A DNA stretch of 64,000 bases, taken from positions 1 through 64,000 of the forward strand of contig JBILNK010000001.1 of the NCBI GenBank assembly GCA_044375105.1, written 5' to 3'. Both the position numbers and the translations under genes were made by a program. The notes under the pieces are model-generated. The model had not been told where the DNA came from, searched no databases, and worked only from the letters and a program-made list of their open reading frames with translations. Position 1 is the stretch's first letter, and each line of letters starts with the position of its first letter. Source of the DNA: JBIKLM01 sp044375105 (lineage in GTDB: Bacteria; Planctomycetota; UBA1135; GCA-002686595). Positions 35,891 through 44,447 of the stretch are shown here, piece after piece.

Positions 35891-38761
35891 TCACTGCAGG
35901 CGCGTGCGGACCGCGACCGCGCGCGTCCCGGAGCTCGGCGCCGACTGGTCGGTGTCCCGGAGTGTCAGCACGCCCACGTCCTGGGTCAGGCTGAAGTCAT
36001 AGCTGCGCACCTCGCCGGTGCTCGAGATGGCCGCGAACAGGCTGCCGTTGGCCCCGTCGATCGCCAGGCTCCGCGGCGCCACCTGGATGCTCTGCTCGGC
36101 GAACAGGAACACGGTGCCGTTCACGATGGCATCGTTCGGGTTCAGGTTGATCAGGAAGCGGTTGATCTCCAGGCTGCCCTCGCAAGCCACGTACAAGACC
36201 CGGCCGCCGCGCTCGAAGCGCAGGTCGACCGGTTGGTTGCCCTGGACCAGGGTCACGGGCCCGCCGCCGGCCTCGAGGATGTCGCTCAGGGCGCCGCTGA
36301 CCGGGTCGATGGCGTAGGCCGAGAGGCTGTTGCTGGAGAAGCTGGCCACGTAGGCGAACCGGCCGGTCGGATCGACCGTGACGGCCCAGGGGCCCGTGCC
36401 CGCGGCGAGCGGCGCTGCGATCGAAGTCAAGGCGCCCGTGCTCGGATTGATCGAGTACTGCCCGATGGTGTTGCTGATCGAGTTGGCCACGTAGAAGAAG
36501 CGCCCCGTGGGGTCGATCGCTCCGCCGCGGGCGGTGTCCCCGGCGGCGGCCGCCAAGCCCTGTCCCAGGTTGCCGCTCGCATCGAGCGGGTAGCTGATCA
36601 CCTGGCTCTCCTGTACCAGCGGGCGAGTCACGATCAGGAATCGCCCGGAGGGATCGATGGCCGCGCTCCAAGCGCCGCCCGCTCCGGCGGCTCCCGCCAG
36701 GGCCAGGTCGATCGCCACCGGAGGCGTGATCAGGTTGCCGTTCGGGGCGATGTCGTAGACCAGGATGTCCTGCCCGATCGTGTCCTGGTTGTTGATCACG
36801 TAGGCCTTGTCCAGCCGCGGGTGGACCACGATCGAGTTGGGCCCGGCTCCCGCGGCGACCGTGGCGGGGTTCTTGGGGCTGAGCGTGGCAGGCGCCGGGG
36901 TGAAGCTGTACTGGGCCAGGTCGGTGTTTAAGAAGTTGGCCGCATAGACGCTGTCGCTGGAGTAGATCGGCGCATCGGTGCCGTTGACGACCACCACATC
37001 GGCCGGCAAGGCGCGGACGCGCTGTCGATCGGTGGGCGATTCGCTGGGGGCCACGGGGGTCAGGACACCGAAGTTGGCCGCATCGACGCTGGCGCTGGAG
37101 ATCGCCGCTTCGCCCTGGAAGACCACGAAGCAGAAGCTGTCGGTATCGGTCCGCGCGATCGCCACGGGATCGGCGCCCACATAGAAAGGCACAGAATCGA
37201 GCGGGATCGTGACCGCGCCGCCCCCCAGGACGCCGAGGCGCTGGACACGCCCCAGAGTCGTGTTGAGCGCGTACAGCGTGCGGTTGCCGTTGCTGAATTG
37301 CACCGCATCGAGGCGGGAGATGGATCCGTTGACGTCGGTCACCGCGATCCCGGCGGTGATCGCACCGCTGGCCGGGTTGATCGTATAGGGGATGACCTGG
37401 TTGCCGCCGGCGCCACAGCCCACGTAGAGCATGCGATTGCCCGTGGAGGAGAGCAGGGTGTCGAGGGCCTGCGGAGAATTGGCCGAGCTGAACAGCTGCT
37501 GACCGGACAAGGCGCCGGAAACGGCCACGGTCAGGGCCGCGATCTGGTCCGAGCCCCGGCAGGCGGCGTAGAGGAAACCCTCGTTGGGTTCGAGCGCCAG
37601 GGAGACGGGCTCTTGACCGGTCAGGGCGAAGGGACTGCCGGCGACCGGCGTCAGGACGCCGTTGGCCGCCACGCTGAACACCGAGATGCTGTTCAGGCCG
37701 GTGTTGGCCACGAACAGGCGCGCCCGGGCACCGTCCAGCAGGAAATCGCTCGGCGCAGCGTTGAGGGGCAATCCGAAGGGGCTGCCGGCGATCGGGGTCA
37801 GCTGGCCGCTGACCGGATTGATCGAATAGACCTCGACCTGGTTTTCGGTCTGGTCGAGCACGAACAGCTCGTCGTGGCCGGCGCTGCGCTCGATGGCCAC
37901 GGGCGTGCCGCTGAGCACCGCATAGCCGGCCGCCTGCAGCTTGCCGTTGACCGGATTGAGGGTATTGATCGACACGGTCCCGTCGCCAGAGTTGGCGGTG
38001 TAGACGAAGCGCGGCGTGTCGAGCAGGCCGCCGCCGCCCCCGGAAGCCACCGAAAGCGACAGGCTGGCGGAGGTCTGTCCACCGATGCAATCCTGGGCGG
38101 TGACCGTGTAGCTGGCTGCGGCCGAAGCGGCGGTGGGCGTGCCCGAGATCACGCCGGTGGTGGCGGAGATGCTGAGACCTGCGGGCAGCGGCGGGCTGAT
38201 CGACCAAGAGGTGATGTTGCCCGTGACCGCAGGCACGTTGGGCACGCTGGGCAGACCGACGGTGTAGCTGGCCGGGTTGGTGGCATAGCTGAGCCCGGCG
38301 GGAAACGGCGGGATGGTGATCGCGATGCTGATCGTCTGCTGGACTGATCCCGCGGCGTTCGAAGCCACCACCAGGTAGTTGGCAGACGCGGTCACGGCCC
38401 CTGGAACCCCCACCAGGCTGCCGTCGCTCGCAAAGGACAGGCCGGCCGGCAAGGCCGGGGTCGAGCTCCAGTTGGTGATCGGCTGGTCGACCTGGGGAGC
38501 CGCCGTGTCGACGGTGGAGCAGGCCTGGAAGCTGAACACCGGGTTGCCGCCGGTCAGGGGGTCGTAGTCGAGAGCGGTCGGAGCGATCACGCTGTTGCTG
38601 CCGCTGCCGCCGCCGCAGGCCGAGAGGAGCAGGGCCAGGCAGCCCGTGACGAGGCCTACCCAGAGGCTGCGTCGTGCGCCGTCGAGGGCCCGGTCGGCGG
38701 ATCGGAGAGTGGCCGCGGTGGCCGGCTCGGGGAGACGCAGGGCGGAGACAGCGTTCGACAT
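35891..38761 (-). CDS. Lipoprotein with putative Ig-like repeats and a YVTN/lactonase-type beta-propeller
   Basis: A 956-residue surface lipoprotein. The signal ends in LLSAC followed by GGGSGSN, a clear lipobox. Residues about 65-235 contain two or three putative Ig-like (He_PIG) repeats with LPAGLSFASDGSLVGVPGAVT and LPAGLSISATTGVISGTPTAA. From about 240 onwards are many propeller repeats of the DPTGRFFYVANSISN and GRFAYVASFSSNSLSAYAIDPVSGAL type, as in lactonase/YncE families. No catalytic lactonase residues could be fixed. The count of blades suggests two propellers. The start ATG (MSNAVSAL) leaves a long N-terminus before the signal; the true start may be nearer. A paralogous propeller gene lies upstream. 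Confidence 0.87.
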   Translation of the reverse strand: MSNAVSALRLPEPATAATLRSADRALDGARRSLWVGLVTGCLALLLSACGGGSGSNSVIAPTALDYDPLTGGNPVFSFQACSTVDTAAPQVDQPITNWSSTPALPAGLSFASDGSLVGVPGAVTASANYLVVASNAAGSVQQTISIAITIPPFPAGLSYATNPASYTVGLPSVPNVPAVTGNITSWSISPPLPAGLSISATTGVISGTPTAASAAASYTVTAQDCIGGQTSASLSLSVASGGGGGLLDTPRFVYTANSGDGTVSINTLNPVNGKLQAAGYAVLSGTPVAIERSAGHDELFVLDQTENQVEVYSINPVSGQLTPIAGSPFGLPLNAAPSDFLLDGARARLFVANTGLNSISVFSVAANGVLTPVAGSPFALTGQEPVSLALEPNEGFLYAACRGSDQIAALTVAVSGALSGQQLFSSANSPQALDTLLSSTGNRMLYVGCGAGGNQVIPYTINPASGAITAGIAVTDVNGSISRLDAVQFSNGNRTLYALNTTLGRVQRLGVLGGGAVTIPLDSVPFYVGADPVAIARTDTDSFCFVVFQGEAAISSASVDAANFGVLTPVAPSESPTDRQRVRALPADVVVVNGTDAPIYSSDSVYAANFLNTDLAQYSFTPAPATLSPKNPATVAAGAGPNSIVVHPRLDKAYVINNQDTIGQDILVYDIAPNGNLITPPVAIDLALAGAAGAGGAWSAAIDPSGRFLIVTRPLVQESQVISYPLDASGNLGQGLAAAAGDTARGGAIDPTGRFFYVANSISNTIGQYSINPSTGALTSIAAPLAAGTGPWAVTVDPTGRFAYVASFSSNSLSAYAIDPVSGALSDILEAGGGPVTLVQGNQPVDLRFERGGRVLYVACEGSLEINRFLINLNPNDAIVNGTVFLFAEQSIQVAPRSLAIDGANGSLFAAISSTGEVRSYDFSLTQDVGVLTLRDTDQSAPSSGTRAVAVRTRLQ

Positions 38762-39182
38762 GGCTTGGATCGGCGCCGAGCGAAGGGATCCAGCCCGCGG
38801 CACCGCTGCATCCAGGCTGGCCAAGCATGGTCCCGATCGCAGCGCGGGCCGGTCAATCGGCGAGTCGCTTTTCGAGCTTCGAAGGCTGCCGGCCCGCCAG
38901 GAGGTGCCCCGATCAGGCTCCCGAGAGGTGCTGACTCAGCGGTGGGCCGAGGCTGGCCAGGGGGCCCGTCCCGCAGGCAGGCGATCCGAGGGCCCGCATG
39001 CGAACCGAAGCGGATCCGTCGCCGCCCCCCAACTGCCCGGGGCGTCGCGGTGGTCGCCGCCCGAGGGCGGCGCAGGTCCCGTGGATCGCACCCCCATGGT
39101 TCGGCAAGGTGGCTCGCGGAGCCGCCGACCGAAACGGCCCCTGGGGACCCGGTCGCCCACGGATCCGCGCCGGCGCCGGGGA
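38762..39182. other. Non-coding stretch between propeller genes
   Basis: A 421-bp gap between two co-oriented minus-strand propeller genes. No family-like frame, RNA gene or T-tract hairpin was seen. It should hold the promoter of the lipoprotein gene and the end of the upstream one. Confidence 0.4.
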
Positions 39183-41651
39183 CTACTCCCAGAGCAGATC
39201 GAGGGCGATGCCGCGGGGCGCGTCTCCGCCGGTCGCCGACAGGGACAGCCCGGTCAGGCCGCCGCTGCCCGCGGGGATCCGGAAGGCCTGCACCAGATCC
39301 ACGCCGCGGTTGACCACCAGCAGCACGCTGCCGCTGGCGTCGACCGCCAGGCCGCGCGGATCGTCCAGCAGCGCGAGCGGGCTGCCGGTAGCGCTGGTCA
39401 GCGCGCCGGTGGCGGCGTGGATGTTGAAGATCGAAAGGGAATCGCCGTTGCTGTTGGCGCAGAATAGGAAACGGCCCGCGGGGTCGGAGGCCAGCACCGT
39501 GGGCAAAGCGCCGGTCGGGCTACTGGTGGAGGAGAGCTGAGACAGAGTGCCGTCGAAAGGATCGATGGCGAAAGCCTTGACGCGGTCCGAGGTGGAGAGC
39601 GTGGCGTAGAGGAAACGGCCCGAAGGATGCACCAGCACGTCGAAGGGACCGCCTGATTGCAGGGTGCTGGCGATCGCGGTCAACTGCCCGCTGCCTGGAT
39701 CGATGCGGAAGGCCGCGATGCGGTTGGTCAGGCTGAGAGCCACGTATAGGAAACGCCCGGAGGGATCGATGGCCAGGCCACGCGGCACCGAGCCGGCTAG
39801 CAAGGGCACGCTCCCCGCAGCGATTAGCTGGGAACCCTGGCTCGCGAAAATGCGCAGGGTCGAATCCCCGGAATTCGATACATAGGCGAAGCGCCCGCCG
39901 GGCTCGAAGGCCGTATCGAAAGGCGAAACGGCGCTCTGCGCCTGGCCGTTGCCCAGCTGCGCGGTGATGCTGTCGAAGGGGAACCACGTTGCGCTGCCGC
40001 CGCTGAAGTCCGCGCTCAGCGCCAGGCTATTGTCGGGGGCCAGGCTGACGCCGACCGGACCCGGGCCGGTGGGGTTGGAGCCGCCGCCGGTCGAGATCAG
40101 CTTGCCGTCGCTCGGAGAGAACAGGAACGAGCGCAATTCGTTGGTACCCTCGCTGGCCAGCAGCGCGCTGCGAGTGCGGGGCACCAGCGCGGTGAGCCCC
40201 CGCGCTGCGGCCAGGTCCTGCAGGGCCCCACGCCCACGCAGGCGGGCCCCCAGGCTGGGCAGTCCCGCAGCCGACAGCGGCAAGACGATCAGCTCGGATT
40301 CCGCCGGCAGGCTCGCGATCAGCACGTCGAGGGCCGGATCGAGCAGCAGCTCCCCGGGAGCCGAAGGCAGACTCAGGCTGGCCGGACTGGCTGGTTGCAG
40401 CGCGCCGCTGCTGGCCAGAACCTGGAAACTCTGCACGCGCGCGCCGAGCGGATCCGAGAGGTGGAGCAGCGCGCCAAGGGCATCGTCGTCGAGGGCCATG
40501 GCCGCCGGCGCGAACCCGAGGGCCTGCACACCCGCGGGCAGCGCGGTCAAGGCTCCATTGGATACCTGGCGCTGGAAGATCTGCGCCAAGCCCGCCTGGG
40601 GCGCGAGCACGACCAGCAGGCTGCCGATCGGGCTGACGGCCAGTTGCCCGGCGCCGCTGGGCACGGTCACGCTCTGCTGCAGGGTCAGCGCTCCCGAACC
40701 CGGGTCGATGGCGTAGCGTCGCAGGGAAGCCGCGCTAGCGGAGAGCGCATAGAGGTGGTTGCCCTGCGCTGAAACCCACAGGGCGATCGGATCGGCGATC
40801 AAGGGCGCGCTGCCCAATCCGCTCGGGCTGGGCGCGCCGCTGGCGAGGTCCACGGCCAGGGTCAGGATCCGATCGGTCTGCGGGCTGGCGGCGAACAGGA
40901 AACGGCCCAGCGGATCGGCCGCCAGCAGCTGGGTGCCCGGGTCCGTGACGGAACTGCCCGTGGGGAGCAGGCTGCCGCAGGTGCTCGTGATGCGGAAACT
41001 GTTGACCAGCCCAGACAGGGGCTCGACGCTGAAGACGAATCGGCCGTCCGGCGAGGTGCACAAGGCGGCGGGATTCTCCGACAGGGCCGCGAAACCGCAG
41101 GGATGCAGGCGCCGGGACGCGCTGTCGTAGGCGAAGCCGCCGAAGCCGCCGTCAAGGGCCGCCGCGGCGTAGATCAGCCGCAGGCGCGGGTCCGGATCCG
41201 CCAGCGTCACGCTCTCGAGGTCCGAGAACCCGAGCGTGCCGAAGGGTTGGCCCGCCACCGGTCCGAGGGCCTGGGCGAAAACCGTCAGACCGACCAATCC
41301 AGGGGCGTTGTTGACCGGCAGCGAGTAGGCGTTCGAGGCGCCGCCGGCAAAGGCCAGGGAGGCGGGCGACAAGGGCAAGAGCAGGGTGCCGAAGGGCGGC
41401 ACCGGCAGCCCCTGGCCCAGCTGGGAAACGTCGCAGACCAGCAGCTTGGGGAGCGGGACCAGCGGGTCCTGGCCACCGACCTCGAAAACCAACGGGGCGC
41501 CGATCTGGCCTCCGGCGATGCGCTCGAGGTCCAGGGGGTTCTGGGCCGTCGCTGGCCCCACGCCGAAAGAGACGCCGCCGAGCACGGCCAGGCCCCACGG
41601 CCGGAGACCGTCCTCGAGGCGCTGGGCCATTGTTTCTCGGCTGGGGGGCAT
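39183..41651 (-). CDS. Secreted YVTN/lactonase-type beta-propeller protein
   Basis: A protein of about 822 residues with a signal peptide (GLAVLGGVSFGVGPATA, cut before QNPLD). The first 190 residues form a beta domain resembling that of the Kelch protein at 15-16.8 kb (both have DPRL and LG-rich strands). The rest is propeller repeats, strongest in the C-terminal third: DPSGRFLYVALSLTNRIAAF, HPSGRFLYATLSTSDRVKAF and DPAGRFLFCANSNGDSLSIF. These match the YVTN pattern of extracellular binding propellers. Two ATGs are possible, at 41651 and 41630; the second has GAGAAA just upstream. No enzymatic motif is assignable. It is a paralog of the downstream lipoprotein. Confidence 0.86.
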   Translation of the reverse strand: MPPSRETMAQRLEDGLRPWGLAVLGGVSFGVGPATAQNPLDLERIAGGQIGAPLVFEVGGQDPLVPLPKLLVCDVSQLGQGLPVPPFGTLLLPLSPASLAFAGGASNAYSLPVNNAPGLVGLTVFAQALGPVAGQPFGTLGFSDLESVTLADPDPRLRLIYAAAALDGGFGGFAYDSASRRLHPCGFAALSENPAALCTSPDGRFVFSVEPLSGLVNSFRITSTCGSLLPTGSSVTDPGTQLLAADPLGRFLFAASPQTDRILTLAVDLASGAPSPSGLGSAPLIADPIALWVSAQGNHLYALSASAASLRRYAIDPGSGALTLQQSVTVPSGAGQLAVSPIGSLLVVLAPQAGLAQIFQRQVSNGALTALPAGVQALGFAPAAMALDDDALGALLHLSDPLGARVQSFQVLASSGALQPASPASLSLPSAPGELLLDPALDVLIASLPAESELIVLPLSAAGLPSLGARLRGRGALQDLAAARGLTALVPRTRSALLASEGTNELRSFLFSPSDGKLISTGGGSNPTGPGPVGVSLAPDNSLALSADFSGGSATWFPFDSITAQLGNGQAQSAVSPFDTAFEPGGRFAYVSNSGDSTLRIFASQGSQLIAAGSVPLLAGSVPRGLAIDPSGRFLYVALSLTNRIAAFRIDPGSGQLTAIASTLQSGGPFDVLVHPSGRFLYATLSTSDRVKAFAIDPFDGTLSQLSSTSSPTGALPTVLASDPAGRFLFCANSNGDSLSIFNIHAATGALTSATGSPLALLDDPRGLAVDASGSVLLVVNRGVDLVQAFRIPAGSGGLTGLSLSATGGDAPRGIALDLLWE

Positions 41652-41943
41652 GGGGCGGTCTCTGCGGGAGGTGCCCGACCGGCTGCGGAGCTCGGCCGGT
41701 CCGGTCGGTCCAGGGTGGCAGGGGTCGGGATCTCGGGCCTCGAGGCCTCGGGCCGGGGGTCTGCGGGCGGTTTCGTTCGCACGCCGGCTCCGCTCAGCCC
41801 CGCGAAGCCGCCGTAGATCCAATTCTAATCCGCTGGACCCAGCCGGGTCAGCGCGCCGGGGCGGAACGTCCGCTCCGCGCCGGTCAATGCCGCCGCGGAG
41901 CGCTGTCCTTCAGGCGCAAGTCCCTACGCAGCTTGCAGATAGA

Positions 41944-42744
41944 TCAATCCAGCCCCAGCTCCGTCAGGCCCGCCTCGTCGAAACCGAGCCCATGGCCCAA
42001 CTCGTGGTAGAGGGTCGTGGCGACCTCTTGCTCGAGCATCTCGGCATCGGCGCAGAAGCGCTGCAGGTTGCGCTGGAACAGGTAGATCGCCGCCGGGGCC
42101 GCGCCCCCACCGTCGCCGCTGCGCTCCAGATCCGAATGGCCCACGAACAGCCCGAGCGCGTCCGGAGGCGTCTCGAGGGGCCGATCCCGGGCCAGCAGCC
42201 GGCTGGGCACCGGATCGATCAGCACCGGCCAGCGCTCGAGGGCGCGGGCGAACTCGGGCGCCAACCGACCGGCCGCGCGGCCCACCAGCGCCGTGAATTC
42301 CTCCGGGTCGAGCCAGGGCAACCGTCCGCAACCTTCGGGATCGAGGTCGATCGCCGCGCGCACTGCCCGTTCGCCTTCGTGCAGATCCCCGAGCAGGTCG
42401 GCGCACAGGGAATAGCGCAGCCATAGGCCCGCGTCGGGCCCCTGCTCGAGCAGGGCAGCGAAGCCGGCCTGCGCCGCCTCGAGCCGCCACAGCGACAGAT
42501 CGATCTCCGCCTGCGCCAGGAGCAGTCCGAAATCGTCGCAGGGCAGCGCGGCCTGGGCGCAGGCGAGCCAGCGCTGGGCCCCGGGGAAGTCCTGGGATTC
42601 GAGCGCCAGGAGAGCCGAAAGCACCCCGCCGGTGGGGTCGCCGAGGCCGCGCCGGTCGCAGCGCTCGAGCCAGCGCACCAGGGCCTCGGTCTCGCCGGTC
42701 TCCCACAGTTCCCAGGCGCGTTCGGCGGCTTGGTTTCGATCCAT
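41944..42744 (-). CDS. TPR-like protein with C-terminal zincin (PF06262-like) domain
   Basis: A 266-residue protein. Residues 1-130 are helical repeats with tetratricopeptide character (LERCDRRGLGDPTGGVLSAL ... WRLEAAQAGFAALLEQGPD). Residues about 140-266 end in TLYHELGHGLGFDEAGLTELGLD, where HELGH (247-251) with G254 and D256 gives HExxHxxGxxD. This matches the small zincin family (DUF1025). It is unusual for that domain to be joined to TPR-like repeats. No signal peptide was found, so it is probably cytoplasmic. Its substrate is unknown. It is 59 bp upstream of the sulfatase-like gene's stop on the same strand. Confidence 0.78.
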   Translation of the reverse strand: MDRNQAAERAWELWETGETEALVRWLERCDRRGLGDPTGGVLSALLALESQDFPGAQRWLACAQAALPCDDFGLLLAQAEIDLSLWRLEAAQAGFAALLEQGPDAGLWLRYSLCADLLGDLHEGERAVRAAIDLDPEGCGRLPWLDPEEFTALVGRAAGRLAPEFARALERWPVLIDPVPSRLLARDRPLETPPDALGLFVGHSDLERSGDGGGAAPAAIYLFQRNLQRFCADAEMLEQEVATTLYHELGHGLGFDEAGLTELGLD

Positions 42745-42803
42745 GGTCGAAGCGGGAAAGCTCGCGGCTGGCGCAGGCAGCGGGGCGCCGTGCGGGCCGC
42801 GGG

Positions 42804-44405
42804 TCAGTCACCCTGCAGGTACCCGGCCGCCTCCAGCGCCGCGCGCAACCCGGCGTCCAGGTCGGCCCCGGTGCCGCTTGCCAGATAGCCCCCGCGTTCG
42901 TGCAGCTCCCGTCGCCGGGCCAGCTCCTGCCCGAGACGCTCGTACAGCTGCATGCCCGGGGTGCCGGGGCGCAGCGCACGCGGCTCGGCGCGCTCGCCGG
43001 GATCCCGGGCCAGATCGTAGAAGCTCGGGTGCGGGTCTCCGGCGGAGACGATCAGCTTGTGGCTGCCGCGCTGCAAAGCGTCCAGCCGGATTTCGCGCTG
43101 GGGCGCGTCCAGATGGAAGAATAGCTCGCTGCGCCCCGGCGCCGAGCCCAGGAACAGGGGCGCCAGGTCCAGGGATTCACTGGCGGCGGGGATTGGCAGG
43201 CGCGCGGCCGCGAGCAGCGTGGCGTAGAGGTCGATCAGCTGCACGGGCTCGGCCACGCTGCGCCCGGCGGGCCAGGCCGCGGGCCAACACAGCAGCATCG
43301 GGATCGAGAGCACCTCGTCGAACAAGGTGCGCTGATGGCCCCACTTGCCGTGTTCGTAGAACTCCTCACCGTGGTCGCTGGTCAGGGCCACCAGCAGGTC
43401 GCGCTCGCGCCCCAGCTGCGCCAGGCGGGCCAGCAGGCGGCCCACGTGTTCGTCCGTGTAGGCGATCTCGGCGTCGTAGAGCGCCAGCAGGTGCTCGAGA
43501 TCGGGCGCGGACCAGGGCCCGAACTTGTCCAGGACGAAACGGCCGCCCATGCGCCCGGCGTAGTTCTGGTCGGCGAACCGAGCCACGTACTCGGGCGGGG
43601 CCAGATAGTCGTAGTGCGGGTCCCACCAGTGCACGAACAGGAAGCAGCGTTCCTCGGGCGCCAGGTCCTCGGACAGGAACCGATCGAGGCGCTCGAGCAG
43701 CAACGGGCTGGTGCGGACCTGGTGCGAAGCGACGTGCACGTCGAGGAAGCGATCGTCGCGGCCGGGCTCCTGGGGCGCGGCGAAGAGCTCCTCGGGCACC
43801 TCCACACCGGAGCAATCGTGGTAGGCCTCGAAACCCTGGGCGAAGCCGAAGGCGGGGTGCAGGTTGGGGCCCGAGAAAAAGCCCTGGGTGCGATAGCCGC
43901 CGGCGGCGAAGGCCTCGGCCAGGGTCTCGACTCCGGGGGGAATGTGACGGTCGTTGCGCGTGGCGCCGTGGATCTGATCCGGCAAGCCGGTCAGCAGGGT
44001 GGCGTGGGCCGGCAAGGTCCAGGAGGTGCTGGAGAAAGCGCGCTCGAAGCGGATGCCCGCGGCGGCCAGGCGGTCGAAGGTCGGAGTCGTGCGGGCCTCG
44101 GGGTGCTTGGGGGAGCGGCGCCCGTAGGCCGAGACGTGGTCCCGGCGCACGCTGTCCAGGGTCATCAGCAGCACCGTGGCCGGCGGCTCGGGGGGGCGCC
44201 GGCAGCCCAGCGGGAGCCAGAGGGCAGCCCACAACAGCGCGGCCCGCCAGAGTCCCGCCGCGCTCCCCGGGCGCTGCCGGCGGGGGCGCGCCCCGAGCGA
44301 CTGGGCGCCCTCCCCGACGCCGGACGCCCGCGGCGCTCGGGCGCCCAGCCCCCGGACCGGGCGCCCCCCGGTCCGGGAGGGCTCGTGCTTCGCAGCGCGG
44401 CTCAT
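42804..44405 (-). CDS. Sulfatase-fold lipoprotein with Thr at the nucleophile position
   Basis: A 533-residue alkaline-phosphatase-superfamily protein. It has an Arg-rich start and a lipoprotein signal (AALLWAALWLPLGC, C68). Metal residues are in LLMTLDSVRRDHVSAYG (D84, D90) and TSDHGEEFYEHGKWGH. At the nucleophile position, formylglycine sulfatases have C/S-x-P-x-R; here it is T130-L-P-A-H (SWTLPAHATLLTG, 128-140). A Thr nucleophile is known in LtaS and EptA phosphotransferases. The enzyme is therefore more likely a phosphodiesterase or phospho-transferase acting at the envelope than a true sulfatase. It is divergent from a GT-C gene. Confidence 0.85.
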   Translation of the reverse strand: MSRAAKHEPSRTGGRPVRGLGARAPRASGVGEGAQSLGARPRRQRPGSAAGLWRAALLWAALWLPLGCRRPPEPPATVLLMTLDSVRRDHVSAYGRRSPKHPEARTTPTFDRLAAAGIRFERAFSSTSWTLPAHATLLTGLPDQIHGATRNDRHIPPGVETLAEAFAAGGYRTQGFFSGPNLHPAFGFAQGFEAYHDCSGVEVPEELFAAPQEPGRDDRFLDVHVASHQVRTSPLLLERLDRFLSEDLAPEERCFLFVHWWDPHYDYLAPPEYVARFADQNYAGRMGGRFVLDKFGPWSAPDLEHLLALYDAEIAYTDEHVGRLLARLAQLGRERDLLVALTSDHGEEFYEHGKWGHQRTLFDEVLSIPMLLCWPAAWPAGRSVAEPVQLIDLYATLLAAARLPIPAASESLDLAPLFLGSAPGRSELFFHLDAPQREIRLDALQRGSHKLIVSAGDPHPSFYDLARDPGERAEPRALRPGTPGMQLYERLGQELARRRELHERGGYLASGTGADLDAGLRAALEAAGYLQGD

Positions 44406-44447
44406 CGGCCGCAGGATACAGCGCCGCCCGCGCCCGCGACGGCCCCC

